A DNA stretch of 64,000 bases, from the NCBI GenBank assembly GCA_030268105.1, contig BSDZ01000116.1:1636001-1700000 (forward strand), read 5' to 3'. The translations under genes were made by a program, and so were the position numbers. The notes under the pieces are model-generated. The model saw only the letters and a list, made by a program, of their open reading frames with translations, was not told the origin of the DNA and searched no databases. Every line of letters starts with the position of its first letter. Positions within the stretch are counted from its first letter, which is position 1. Shown here piece by piece: positions 42,880 to 55,626 of this stretch. This stretch comes from Volvox africanus (taxonomy: Eukaryota; Chlorophyta; Chlorophyceae; Chlamydomonadales; Volvocaceae).

Positions 42880-45800
42880 TCAGCTCCAGCTCTGGCGCTC
42901 TGAAGAAGCCAGTACCGAGTACACCGCCGCACCGAACAGCTGGCAGATCGCCGTCGGGATGAAGAGCGCCAGCGCCCAGCTAGCAGTGGTGTCGAGCAAG
43001 TAGCCAGCCGCGCTGACACCCAGCACTCCGGGCACGGCCCCGGCGGTGTTAGTGATACCCAGGAGAGCGCTAGCGTACTTGGGGGACAGATCTTGGTGGT
43101 TGCAATACAGCCCTGCGCGCGACCAGGCTCCAAGGGCAAACGCCACGGACATCAGGCCCACAAGGACGGCTGTCAGGACTGGGCCGGCAACGGCCGTGCC
43201 GCTGGCGGCGGCTTTGGCTGTGACGGCTGCGGCGGGGGTCAGGATCGCACAGGCGATCATGCACACCGCAGGACCGACAAATGCGATGCCCTGGCAGATT
43301 TTCCGGACGCGCGTCAGCGGCACGCCGGCGCGCACCCAGCCATCGGCGACGGGGCCGACCAGCGGCATCATGGCGGTCATGGCGATGTAGGGGATGAGGG
43401 TAAGGAAGGACGACTTTTCGACGTTGAGCCCCAGCGCCAGTTCGAAGTAAGATGGCAGCCAGGCCAGGAGTGTGTAGTAGCCCCAGTTAAAACAAAAATG
43501 CGCAACCGTGACGGCCCATACCGGTGGAGACCTGCGTAATGGGTGTGAGATTTGAGCCTGTTTTGAACTCAGAACAACAGAACTTACTTACTCGTGTCAA
43601 CAAATAAATGATTGCCATATCTGCATAACTCTAAAAGCCACAGTAGCAGCGGCACCCGTGTGAACAAAAAAGGGAGGTCCCGTTCAGTCTGGAGAGGCGT
43701 CCGTAAAATTTGTATAGAATGCCTAATATAAAGGACTTTTCAAAGAAAAGTAGGTTCATCACGAAACGGCAGGTCGCCCATAGGTTTAGATAGGGTTTTT
43801 AAGACAACTGCATTTGAGACACAGCCCGACTGCAAGCGCCACGCCTCCGAAAGACTTACTGGAAGAACTCAGCCCACGGCACTTTGCCGTCCGGCGGCAG
43901 GCCCTTCTCCAGCTTCGTGTACGTGGCGGAGAGGGGCAGCTCGTCCACCGATTCCAAGGAGAGGCCCGGCTTATCGCCACCCACCGCCTGGGCCTGCGCC
44001 AGCGCGGCGCGCATAGCACGCTCTTGCTCCTTCTTTCTCTGCTCGGCAATCATCTGCGTCACCATGGTGGAGTTCACGTGATCGTGAATGTAATAATGAA
44101 ATCACCAACAAATAGTTACGAAATCAAAACGCCAGGGAAGGAACGTGGTTTGCGGGAACTAGCTACCCCTTAATGAGTGGAGGTAGTTAGGACTGAGAGA
44201 CAGCAAGAAGGCACAAGTACACGCAGCTTGGCCTTCCGCGGCTTTGGCCAACGTTTAACAGGAGGCATATAACCGAGTTGCCGCGGACATCGCAGCGTAG
44301 TTTTGAAAGAGACAGAAGGGCGCCCCGGAGAAACATCGCAGCTTGATGCCGGAAAACCTATCACCTATTGAACCATCCTGCTGTGAAATCCATACCTCAA
44401 GAGTATCTCTATACAAATCACCGCATATAATATGGCGACATAATTCTACATAGCGAAATTTTTTGTTGGGCAGGAGAGCAGTATAAATACCACAGAAGGC
44501 AAGAGATGAAATAAATTTAGCATTCTTTTCGGTCACCGCATGTTCTCCCAGTCAAGGCGCATTCACAACACCCGCGCAACAACATGCGGGTGGCGCCCCG
44601 CCCCTGTGTCCGCAGAGCTTTGCATCCACACTCTTACTCTTTCAACATCCCTGACAATTCGTCCTGTTATTGGTTTCCTCTCCTTCAGACACAGATAACC
44701 ACCTCCTCCGGATGTCGATGGATTAAGATGTTTACTTCTAAATCTACATATCTAAATCGATATCTTTGCACTGACATACTTCCAAACGGTCTAGGTGTGG
44801 GATCTACGTTTGATTTCGCATCCAACGGATTCATATTCATTTAACCCTCTTTGGATCCTGGATCCACTGCTACAACGTTGCTGCTTGCTACTGCAATCGA
44901 GGGATTGAGGGAACAATAGCCTGATCAGGCATCTGGCCGGCAAAAGGCATCCAGGACTGCCAACCCGTGCCCACGCCCCGGCCGTGCTGTAACCCAACGT
45001 ACAGGGGTAACTGAGGATTTGATACCATAGTAAGGACTCGCGCCATAACCATACGTATGTTTACCCGCCGACGACCATGTCCGAGGACGGGCCCGGGCCC
45101 GCGCCAGATCGGTCTGTTCCGGCCTGCGCAGCCTCGGGTGTACGATCCATCGCGCTTGGGGTTAGGTGGGCATATCACAGACAACAAAAACGTGTATTTG
45201 CGGCCCACGTGATCGTTTAAACTCTCCACGATATGCAAACACCCTTAAAAGGACCACAAGGCTTGGGGTGCAACTAGCTAAACCCTAAGAAAAGTATGAT
45301 TGGCCAGTTGGCGCACACACACAAGAAAGGTATATATGCAGCGCCATGACGGAATTACACCCGCCACGTATAATATCCTCGCTTGTTTAAACGTCGTACA
45401 TACATTTGTATGTATACGTATCCCGCACAGGGCACTGTTATTCGGGCAGCCAAACGTCGAAGGACTGCGAAATATCCTTTCACCACTGCTGCTGTACCCA
45501 ACTCACTGCCCCAATATAACCCCTAAACCATACTTCATAATCCTGTCCTGCCTTCCTGTCCTGTCCTGTCTTGCCTTCCTGCCCTGTCCTGTTTTATCTT
45601 CCTGTTTTGTCTTCATCTCTGGTCTTCCTGTCCTGTCTTCCTGCTCTTTCCTGCCTTCGTCCCGTCATCATTGCATGTGATAGAATATTTCCTGTTGCTT
45701 CCCTCCATCCATGCCGGATCCCATCCCCGAAATTCCCAACGCTTTGTACTCACGTCTTCATCCATCTTGTCCGGCTGCACCAAAGGCCACATCGCCGCCC

Positions 45801-48220
45801 ACACCAGCCCCAACACCGCGAAGAGGTAAAACACGGATGGCCACCCAAACATCCGGATGAGCGGACCGCACAGCAGCAGTCCAACCGCAGAGCCGACGTC
45901 CAAGCCACCCCACACCAAGCTGACGGCACGGGAGCGCTCCGTCGATGGCACCAGCCTCGCCAACACAGCCGTGGCGGCGCTAGGCGCGAAGCCCTCCCCG
46001 AGGCCAACCAAGACGCGCGTTGTGCACAACGCCAAGAGACTGAGCTGTGCTGCCGGAGGAGCGATAAGGGTCCCGAACGACCACAGCGCCACGCCAGCGG
46101 CGAGGACCTTCGCACCCCCGATTTTAGTGGAGATGTACCCTGCAGGTAGCTGGGTGAGGGAGTATCCCCAGAAGAAGGATGAGGAGACGAGGCCACGCTC
46201 TGTCGCAGACCATCCAAGCTCCGATGCCATGGGGATGACCGCCACTGACATATTCACCTGCAAATTAAGTTTGCGGAAAAAGGTCGAGGAGATGGATATT
46301 GGGGTAAAAGACAGAGGATCCCAGTAGGTGACGTTGAACAGGGTTGCGGATAATTGATGTGTGCGCGACTGGTGGGGGGTAAGTAGACTTGGAACTCCAA
46401 CCGACACGGGGTGGAGGCTCGAGATAACAAGATGAATCCAATAACGCCTGGGAAGGTGGAAGACGAAGAATTCGAATCAACACTTCCACAGGCGAGGAGG
46501 AATATGTACGCAACGCAATGAAGCACTCCCGCAATGAAACAGTCGATTGCCGAAGGGGAGGCGTGAGTGGGGAAGGGCGAATACACTAAGTCGTATGGCG
46601 TGAGGTGTGGGGAAGGCATAAATGTACAGATCAGGATTTGACGATATATTCCTGCAGCCCCTGGGACCATAATTGCCGTGAGCATCCCAGAAGCCAACCA
46701 GCCAGTAAGCGAGCCGGATGTTACACGTGCCGCCGTTGGATAAACAGGTGTACGGTGCTACCGGCTGTGGAGCTGTGGATACAAATCAAGCACCTTTCTT
46801 CTTTATCTAAATCTTATCTTTATCTAAATAAAGAAATAAACATTCGTAAAACAGTGTGTATGCGACGCGCTGTTGTGCAAGAACAAAACCACCTGGGATT
46901 TCGTGGGTATTTGAGGTGTTTTTATACACCAGATCTGAACACCGGGGTAAGGGTGAATTCCACCAGGGAAAAACGAAGATTAAAGAACTGAACGCAAAAC
47001 CCAAGAGACTAATAGGCCAAGGCGCATACCCCGAGGGTCGATTGGAAAGGAAGGCAAGGAAGTTTGGAGATGCTTCATCTTTTGTTCTGCTTTATGGTTT
47101 GGGGAGGAAGAAAACAAAATTTAAATATGTCTTTCACATGCTTGTTATGGTTGGAATGACGATGAGCTAGAAGATGAGGATGTAAATGCTAGTAGTAAGG
47201 CTTCAAGAAGGCTCACTAACAAGTGAAGACACAATTCAGAAACGCGAACGATTGAGGGAAGGTAGCGAGGGGGAGGGAGGGTGGGAGAGCGGGAATTGGG
47301 TCACGTGGATGGACGGGCGCTCAGCAGAACGCCAGAGTGATAATTATTACAGTGAAGCAAATCCCCCTCCCCCCATTTGGGAACCCAGGCGCCGCCGTGC
47401 GCTTCTACAGAACAAGGAAGTTCGACATGAGGGCGGTGCATGTCGCAATGCAGTGGTGCTGGCAGAGACCCAAATAGCGACCCTGCATCCATCCCCATGA
47501 CATCTCAGGACGCCAGGGCGGGTGGCTAAGGAATGTTCAAAGCCGGAATGCTGTGAAACTACTGCTTGGGCCTTTATAAGGGCTGGAGTGGTGGGGGTTT
47601 ACCATTGGAGACGCCACGTTCCCTGAAACTGCAGAAGTCCTAAGCGCGCGACGTGTTATCTTAATACACCTCTGGCTTATATCTGACCGTCTGAGCCGGT
47701 AGCAGTTAATGTGTTTGGGTAAGGTCAGACGTCTGTCAGAATGTCAGCTTACCTTGTCCATGTTGCACAACACGAACGCAACCGCCATCATGGTCACCAC
47801 CTTCCAACGATGCGGCCGTTGTACAGGTACTGCAGCCGCTGGCAATGCGACGTTACTCGCCGATGTAGTTGGCGGTGGCAGGGCGACTCCGCCCCCGTTC
47901 AAATGATAAGCTTCGGCATCGGCACTGGTGCCCACTCCATTAGAAGTCGCATCCGCCTTCGACAACGCACTACCGTCTGTTCGCACTTCCCATGGTTGCT
48001 GGTGACCGCTAGCGACGACGCCCCGCCGGCGCTGCCTCAAAAAAACTTGCGCATGGGAGGTTGGGCTCCCCGAATATAGAAGCCGCTCGGCTAGCAGATG
48101 CAGAGACTGGCAACGTTTAGCTACGGATTGACGCACGCAAGGAAGCTGAACGCTGCCAGGCTGCTGAACAAGTTGGCATGGGCGTGCGACAGCGCCCCTG
48201 TGTGCTTGACTCCCGAGCAT
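42880..48220 (-). CDS. PHT4/ANTR-type plastid anion transporter (MFS, SLC17-like), 605 aa, four exons
   Basis: Exons (minus) are 48220-47753, 46257-45754, 44053-43860 and 43531-42880; all phases close. Plant PHT4 proteins move phosphate or organic anions (some ascorbate) across plastid membranes with Na+ or H+. Exon 1 gives a long Ser/Arg/Gln-rich presumptive transit peptide and then the first membrane helix RWKVVTMMAVAFVLCNMDK. This joins VNMSVAVIPMASELGW in exon 2, a family hallmark. Exon 2 also has FFWGYSLTQLPAGYISTKIG, RVLVGLGEGFAPSAATAVLA and SRAVSLVWGGLDVGSAVGLL. Exon 3 is the charged cytosolic loop ending VPWAEFFQ, and its start (acceptor acgcag) is the weakest junction. Exon 4 has the second half: VAHFCFNWGYYTLLAWLPSY, the NTAGAVPGVLGV segment and the last helices. 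Which PHT4 paralogue it is cannot be told from sequence alone. Confidence 0.93.
45546..45660. repeat. (CCTGT)n-like pyrimidine-rich tandem tract in transporter intron 2
   Basis: Irregular cctgtcttcctgtcctgtc repeats over about 115 bp, near the donor end of the intron (minus-strand sense). Confidence 0.85.
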
Positions 48221-49446
48221 TGAGCGCCAGTGTGAGCAGGCTTAAGACTTCTTGCTGAACAAGATGTATGCCCAGGTAGACGCAGGCCCGGAGCGCAAGC
48301 CCAGTGCCGGCAATTCCTGACGATACAGGCCGCGCCGATCCAGGCAAGATCAATCAAATGCAAAATTATATTCATCATTTTTCATCACGCTCGTCAGGAC
48401 ACATAACTGCCTTCAGCAAACACAGCGCGCCAAGCCTGACCGCAGCGCCCTCCCAGCCTTGGAAGCCATCGAAGTCCAAACAATCTTAGAAAACTAGAAA
48501 TATGAAAGCATTTACTTAACTCAACCATCAATCAACAGGAAAGATCGAAGCAGCGTCCCGAGGTCTTGAGAACCTTCCCGGTGCCGAAGTAGCCGATAGG
48601 GTAACAGTGTACATCTTTCATCGGGTACTCACCTTTATGTGATCTTCCTTGACAACTCGGTAGCGCGCCCAAAGGCCGTGTCCCGCAAAGATGCAAGGGT
48701 ATGATTTACACCTATTAATGCAGCAAAGTCTAACCCAAAGCGTATGCAGAACGTTTGCATCTACAAATAAGAAATTTTGCCTCTTGGCTTTCATGTCGGT
48801 CCTCCCGACGTGCCGTACGAAAATGTTGATTGTTACGGAAAGACGAGCATAGGACGCCTCGCCTTATATCTCTGCTATTGCCAGCGTTATATGTCAGCCT
48901 AGAAATAACCATCGTGTGCATTGTGCGTCGCGGCTGACGCTGTCAAGCCTGGGACCCTAGATTTATAACTCTAACAACGGTCTTAACACAATTGTCCTCG
49001 AGGTGCAACCTCGTGCGCTTAAACAAAGTTGGGTGGTACCGTCGTACCGCCCTACTTCCGTTTAGCGCAGTAGTTTGTCCCCAAACGACGACCACTTGGC
49101 GCTTGCGATCGCAGATGCAAAGGCGAGGTGTCTTTTGGTCGTCTTTCCGTAACAACCAACTTTGCAGTACGGCATGGGAGGACCGATATCAAAACCCTTC
49201 AACGCCAAGTAACGAGATATACTCACATTTAGATGCACCCGGTCTTACACGCGCTCCTAGTTAAACGATGTTATCCCAACACTTTAAAGGTGTTTTTGGT
49301 ACTGTGGCAATCCTGGCGCCAAGCTTCGTTCTGCGTACAATACCCATATTGCCACCTTGCATTAGCTGTAGAGCTGAACATAATGTTATACAGCTATAGC
49401 CCATCATCCACAGGATTTACTTGGCATGTGCAAGAGCAAACATTGT
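48221..49446. other. Intergenic region between transporter 5' end and RPN10 3' end
   Basis: 1.2 kb. The main content is the imperfect inverted repeat 48757-49236. The remainder should hold the transporter promoter. No coding evidence. Confidence 0.5.
48757..49236. repeat. Imperfect inverted repeat, arms 48757-48865 and 49119-49236
   Basis: The left arm and the reverse complement of the right arm share blocks such as tcggtcctccc, tgccgtac, ttgttacggaaagacga and cctcgcctt, with a 253-nt spacer. The layout suggests a decayed foldback/MITE-like element. Confidence 0.7.
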
Positions 49447-49451
49447 TTACA
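49447..49451 (-). terminator. RPN10: Putative poly(A) signal of RPN10
   Basis: TGTAA on the minus strand, 217 nt after the stop codon. Confidence 0.45.
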
Positions 49452-49667
49452 TTATCAAGATAAATCGTAACGCCTACGGCGCGGTATCGTTCCCTGACTT
49501 TCAGCGACGTCAATCCCAAGACTGCCCCAATCCCCACACGGCAGCTTGCGAAGCATCTTTTCAGCCGTTCCATAAGTACTAATCCCTTAGCGATGTTCCG
49601 TGTACCGTGCACTGTCCTCGTCGCCGTAGCACTAACTGACACATCCTCCTGTTCAAGCAACTCTGTA

Positions 49668-51935
49668 TCACTTTTGGTCTTCTTTGTTGTCCGGCCCGGA
49701 GTCCTGCATCGACAGCTGCAGGGCTAGCTGCAGCTCCGCGTCCTCGTCCATTACATCTAGATCCGCCGGCGGTGGCGCTACTGCCACCTGCGGTGCACCT
49801 GGCGTCACGACAGGTGCCGCCGTTGGTGCAGGCGTAGTGACATCGTTTGCTGCTGCCGCAGCCTCCTGTGCCGCAGCCGCTGCGTTATCAATCTCCATCG
49901 ACATTGCCAGGGCCTGCTGCAGCAGCGCGTCTTCGTCCAAGTCCATATCTCCACTCACGCCGGCGGCGCCCACGCCGGGCACTGCCACAGGCCCGGGTGT
50001 AGCCGCCGCCCCAGCAATTCCAGCGACGGCCGTGGCACCCTCGGCAGCTGAGGCGGAGACTCCGGCACCGGCACCCTCCGCCTGTGCAGCTCCAGCTGCT
50101 GCCGCGGCGGCAGCCGCAGCACGGTTCTGCCTGTCGCGCTCCTCCTCGAGTGACACCCTGATCAATATGGCATATGTACGATTACTCTTTGTCAGACTGC
50201 ACAAAACAGGTCGGTATCGAAGAGTGAGAAAGCAGAACTGAAGCACAGCATTCCGGGCAGGCTAAATGACTGGAGGCACGCCACGAACAGTCCACCTGTC
50301 CGAAATATTATATATTATTTCACGAGCGAATCCAAACCTTGCAGACCCCACCTGAGTGCGAGCGCTAGCTCCGGATCCATATTAGGATCTACTCCAAACT
50401 CAAAGCCGTCTGCCCCGCTTGCGCCACCGCCTGCCCCGCCCACGCCACCGGCGAAGCCAAACCCGCTACCGCCCTCTCCCTGGAAGATGGGCGATGAAAT
50501 AAGCACATCCGAAAGAACTGGCCCGGGCGGGACGGTCACAAGGTGAGAGTTGCCGCTGGAGTTCACAGCCTCCAAAAATGCCTCCAGCTTCTCCTACGAA
50601 ACAGATTGTGATCAGGGAAGGAGATAGGGCGAAATGCCCAGACGTCGCCTCATAATGACCGCCTGGCCACAACACTCCAGCGATAGCAAAACCAATATTA
50701 CATGAGAGACAAAGCGGTAATTCAAATAGCTCATTACTTGAAAGCCCACAGCCCGTATTGGCAAAAAGCCACCGTCGTGCCAATCCACTGGTGCCGCCTT
50801 AATACAAATTTTGGTTAGGCGGGCGTCATAGGAGTTAGGAGGGGACCCCCATTCAGCCCGTGCACATAGCCATGGGAATTGATTTTCATAAAGCGTCTCT
50901 GGAAAGGTTTTAGCCAAGGTAATGGCCGATATAGTTCCGCTCGGTTGGACGCTGATACTCTGTCAACGCGTAGAAAACTGGATGACCGCCGCGCGAACTG
51001 TGCAAGCACTGAAATATTTCGCACCTGATTTTCGTCCTCCGCCCCGAAGCTAACCACGTCCACTGCCACATTGTTTTTTTTCAATTTTTTGGCTATTTTC
51101 ACCAGCTTTTCCTGAAGGGATAAAGTGAAAATTACCAGCCTGTAAACGAAACGGTTACGGGGGGGCCTCTCAGGTCGCTCTGCGTGGCCCAGGAGGCACG
51201 ACGATGTAAGGCTTGTGTTAGGTTGGTTTACCAACCGATGTGATAAGAGGTTCTGATGTTTGTTCAAAACTTGATGATCGCCAACTGCAGGCAGGCTCCC
51301 TCAAACTCTTTTCCGTGCCTAAGGGAGGGCGCTGTATAATCACGAACACACCTGCCCAACCACATAAGGCATCGAATATGACAATTCTCCCCCTCCACAA
51401 ATACAAACAACGTACCAGGGATCATAGCATACGGCACAAGTTGAGCATATGTGAAAGTATGTACTCCAACCCCAACATATGCCGCGTAGTGCCCACGGGT
51501 GCAGTGGCCCACTACAAATTTGCTAGCTACATGTGCTTCCCGTTTCCCACGTTACAGATAAGGTCAACTGCGCACCTTATCCTCGGTAACTGGGCTGCAA
51601 ACGAAAATGACGATACGTTGCCGCTGGTTTTTGTTCTGCCGATGCTTCAAGGCCAATTGAGCAATTTGCACAGATGATGAGACGTTGCATTCACCATCAA
51701 TCTCAATGTTCGTCATGCAGTTCAGGACTTTACCAAGATCTGGCGTCGGGGTAACCAAGACACGAGGCGTCTTTCCCGACATTGTTAGTACGCCTACAGT
51801 GGCCTCAGGATGTGCCTGTGTCTTGGCCCCAGCTAATAAGTTGACTGCGTCAGCTTGCGCTTGAAAGCGCGTTGGCGCGTAGTCTCCATCTCGTGAAAAT
51901 TCGCTGTTGTCTATGCAAACGACTGTGCACTCCAT
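49668..51935 (-). CDS. RPN10: 26S proteasome regulatory subunit RPN10 (S5a), 392 aa, four exons
   Basis: Exons (minus) are 51935-51576, 51111-51025, 50593-50352 and 50157-49668; all phases close. RPN10 is a ubiquitin receptor of the 19S cap, joining lid and base. The start (gccATGG) gives [19 protein letters not shown], the family's conserved N-terminus. The VWA domain spans exons 1-3: ANLL-type region, [53 protein letters not shown], and [20 protein letters not shown]. Three ubiquitin-interacting motifs follow: [18 protein letters not shown] (split by the last intron), [12 protein letters not shown] and [14 protein letters not shown], separated by long Ala/Pro/Gly linkers. Length and order fit the plant/animal form (about 380 aa with several UIMs) rather than the short yeast form. 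Confidence 0.96.
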
Positions 51936-53097
51936 GGCAGAAATGTTCCCTATTCTACGAAATACATCTGGGAGTTCGCTGAGTCTGTCCAATGAGGAAT
52001 CGCGTCAGGGGCCGTACAGCAGGACTATCGCTCCATTTAATGGAAAACGCTCCAGCAATACTCGATGCCTAACTATGCGTACTATTTATTGGGTGTTTTC
52101 TGGGTAAGGAACTGGAGTGCTGTGGCTCGCTTCGTCAACTTTCCTAGACTGTAGGCTCCCTTCTTCTTACGTGTAAGCACGGGACTGTATACAACAAATT
52201 TCTACGTTGCATCTTATAGGCTTAAATTCTGCTGGCGAAGCCTAGGCGTCATCCAGGGAGCTTGTTGACGCCCTTGACATACGTCGAGCCCCTGGGCCAG
52301 AACCTTTTCCTTTAGGAGATAGTTTAGGCGCTGCGCTCTAGCGCCTGTACTACCGTGTATGGTTTCGCGTTATAGTGCGAGTGCATAGCTTAGGCACACA
52401 GCAGCAAGTATGCCTGGCTGGCATAGAGCGGAACCCTAAGCGAGGATTGGAGTTTCTCAACCACATTTAATAATCTTACTACAAGAAGTACATGGAGCTA
52501 CCGCTAATATTGCGGGTCGCGGGGTCTGCTGCCCCGCTTCCCGCACTGCCACCGTCTTGACAGACGGTATATCTCTGAGCAATGCCTCATTATTAATTGA
52601 TAGAAGTTCGCGTAAGACCCGATATTCAATGTCAGAGATATGAAGATAAGAACAACCTGGCAAAATAGCGGCAAGCTGATGTGCGGTAATCACTTGCCAA
52701 AATTTGTAGCACCCACTGTATGCAGATGTTGTCAAAGTAGGTGATGGTAGTTATTTCCGTGCCATCTCGTAACTGTGGTGAAAGCAACTAAGCATGCTAA
52801 GGTGTGCTGAACATACACTAGTTCTATAAGAGAAAGGGTTCTATTTGGGACCACAGAGCAGCTTCCACCACCTACATCCTCAAGCCTTTTGCACCATCCT
52901 TACTAGTTCAACTTCTAGATGCCCCTCTCTCGTCTCCTAGCTCCACTTCCCTATCTGCACACGGTTAACCTATATCTTAACTGGTAAGGGCCATTGCATA
53001 AATAGCTCCGCCATTGCCCTTTTGTGAAGGCAAATATTCCATCATGAAGGCAGCTTGATGATAGTCCCCCTTCTTCACCATATCTCCATAACCATCT
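51936..53097. other. Intergenic region upstream of RPN10
   Basis: It should include the RPN10 promoter. One 92-codon frame on the minus strand (52735-52457; ...CSYLHISDIEYRVLRELLSI...) has protein-like composition but matches no family I recognise and has no supporting context. The rest has no feature I can name. Confidence 0.4.
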
Positions 53098-53222
53098 GTT
53101 TGGGATACCTACTTGAATGCGGCTGAATTTGCTACAGAATGCTATAAACCGGTCGAGAGGTCATAGCCCATTGTTTTTGACTCATGGGTATCACCCTGAG
53201 CTGGAGGTGAATTTACCCGCGT
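53098..53222 (+). pseudogene. Decayed Ty3/gypsy integrase fragment
   Basis: Two adjacent frames read VWDTYLNAAEFA and then QNAINRSRGHSPLFLTHGYH followed by PELEVNLPA. E1 at 7960-8100 reads WDTYLTAAEFTLNNAVNRST and then GRSLFFLNYGFHPVLP...ELEVNVPA. So this is the integrase C-terminal region with one frameshift and a short deletion, clearly diverged at DNA level from E1-E3. It ends where the first repeat unit of the tRNA array begins. Confidence 0.8.
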
Positions 53223-53374
53223 TGTGTGTGTGTGTATATCTAGACTTGTACAACAGCGATTGATGCGTGTGCTGTTTCAAGATGTGGGAATGGATAGCAG
53301 CGTATGGTGGACCTGTGAGGCCGGCACACTGCTGTGCGGTGGGCCTTGTTGCCCAGCGTGAGTGAGACATGTGA

Positions 53375-53446
53375 GGGAGTTTGGTCTAGTGGTATGATTC
53401 TCGCTTTGGGTGCGAGAGGCCGCGAGTTCGATTTTCGCAACTCCCC
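53375..53446 (+). tRNA. tRNA-Pro (anticodon TGG), copy 1
   Basis: 72 nt without intron. The acceptor stem GGGAGTT pairs with AACTCCC and the discriminator is C. The anticodon stem CTCGC/GCGAG holds loop TTTGGGT, so the anticodon is TGG (53407-53409), reading CCA and probably other CCN proline codons. The T stem GCGAG/TTCGC closes with a G-T wobble, because the usually invariant C61 is T at 53434; the same base is in the B box of the internal promoter. The A box region TGGTCTAGTGG is standard for tRNA-Pro. A TTTT pol III terminator lies at 53456-53459. CCA is not encoded. Confidence 0.93.
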
Positions 53447-54300
53447 TCTTGCCGGTTTTACCGCATTTGTATGGAAGAAGCACCAGCAGTATGGGATCAT
53501 GTACCGTGCTATGACGACTGTGCAAAATCAACACATGTGTGTGTCAACGCATCCAGCTGGTGTCGTGGCACGAGCTAGCAGAAGGAAATAGGTGCGGGTC
53601 GCTCTTGGCCTGCGGCTGTGACCTTCAATGGGACTCAACCACACTCTATGATGCATTACACCTGCTGATAGCCCGTCCGTGGGTCCCAGGCGCGGGTCCT
53701 GCTACCTGAAGGCTAGATGTCCCAATCTAAGCCCTTGACACGGTCTGGTGATATGGTGTACAAAAGGTACGGAAAGGTACACTGCTTCCGTTACAAGTTC
53801 GTCAGAAATAGGGAATGAGGACACCAGTTGTAAGTAGTCGTTTGCGCTCAAGAGGTAAGAACGCTTCTAGAGCCAAGTCACAAAGTTCACTTGCTCTATC
53901 GTCGCTCGTTTACTAATATTAATCCGACTCCAAATGCCGTACACTTGTGGCGACAGCGTCGAAACATAACATGCAACACAATCAAGATCAAATTACTCTA
54001 TTAGATAAACGATACATATCTAAATACAACGGATTAAACTGAAAGGCGCACGACACACGTTTGGACACACTTCTGGATACTGCGATCCTTCCTCCTCCTA
54101 CAATGTCCTGCTGTACAACCAAAGCGATATAAATGTGAACACTCAATATTTGACACGTGCAAACGACAGACAAAGGGGTCACGTGCTGGGCAAGCCATGG
54201 AAGCTGTGTATGAATTTATGGAGGCTGTGAGTTCAGGCTGTTTATTGTTTGCAGTCTGCTTTTACTTGCTGCTGATATCAGCCCTTGGCTCCAGCATTCT

Positions 54301-54331
<31 letters not shown>

Positions 54332-54468
54332 ATCTAGACTTGTACAACAGCGATTGATGCGTGTGCTGTTTCAAGATGTGGGAATGGATAGCAGCGTATG
54401 GTGGACCTGTGAGGCCGGCACACTGCTGTGCGGTGGGCCTTGTTGCCCAGCGTGAGTGAGACATGTGA

Positions 54469-54540
54469 GGGAGTTTGGTCTAGTGGTATGATTCTCGCTT
54501 TGGGTGCGAGAGGCCGCGAGTTCGATTTTCGCAACTCCCC
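54469..54540 (+). tRNA. tRNA-Pro (anticodon TGG), copy 2
   Basis: Same 72-nt sequence as copy 1, including T61; first member of the duplicated dimer (units 2-3 and 4-5). Confidence 0.93.
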
Positions 54541-55554
54541 TCTTGCCGGTTTTACCGCATTTGTATGGAAGAAGCACCAGCAGTATGGGATCATGTACCG
54601 TGCTATGACGACTGTGCAAAATCAACACATGTGTGTGTCAACGCATCCAGCTGGTGTCGTGGCACGAGCTAGCAGAAGGAAATAGGTGCGGGTCGCTCTT
54701 GGCCTGCGGCTGTGACCTTCAATGGGACTCAACCACACTCTATGATGCATTACACCTGCTGATAGCCCGTCCGTGGGTCCCAGGCGCGGGTCCTGCTACC
54801 TGAAGGCTAGATGTCCCAATCTAAGCCCTTGACACGGTCTGGTGATATGGTGTACAAAAGGTACGGAAAGGTACACTGCTTCCGTTACAAGTTCGTCAGA
54901 AATAGGGAATGAGGACACCAGTTGTAAGTAGTCGTTTGCGCTCAAGAGGTAAGAACGCTTCTAGAGCCAAGTCACAAAGTTCACTTGCTCTATCGTCGCT
55001 CGTTTACTAATATTAATCCGACTCCAAATGCCGTACACTTGTGGCGACAGCGTCGAAACATAACATGCAACACAATCAAGATCAAATTACTCTATTAGAT
55101 AAACGATACATATCTAAATACAACGGATTAAACTGAAAGGCGCACGACACACGTTTGGACACACTTCTGGATACTGCGATGCTTCCTCCTCCTACAATGT
55201 CCTGCTGTACAACCAAAGCGATATAAATGTGAACACTCAATATTTGACACGTGCAAACGACAGACAAAGGGGTCACGTGCTGGGCAAGCCATGGAAGCTG
55301 TGTATGAATTTATGGAGGCTGTCAGTTCAGGCTGTTTATTGTTTGCAATCTGCTTTTACTTGCTGCTGATATCAGCCCTTGGCTCCAGCATTCTTGTGTG
55401 TGTGTGTGTGTGTATGTATCTAGACTTGTACAACAGCGATTGATGTGTGTGCTGTTTCAAGATGTGGGAATGGATAGCAGCGTATGGTGGACCTGTGAGG
55501 CCGGCACACTGCTGTGCGGTGGGCCTTGTTGCCCAGCGTGAGTGAGACATGTGA

Positions 55555-55626
55555 GGGAGTTTGGTCTAGTGGTATGATTCTCGCTTTGGGTGCGAGAGGC
55601 CGCGAGTTCGATTTTCGCAACTCCCC
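55555..55626 (+). tRNA. tRNA-Pro (anticodon TGG), copy 3
   Basis: Same tRNA sequence. The flanking unit has the variants atgcatcc, gacctagc and gcgtggg. Confidence 0.93.

Noticed and set aside
52457..52735. 92-codon minus-strand frame upstream of RPN10
   Set aside because: Plausible composition but no recognisable domain or splice context; left as unassigned.
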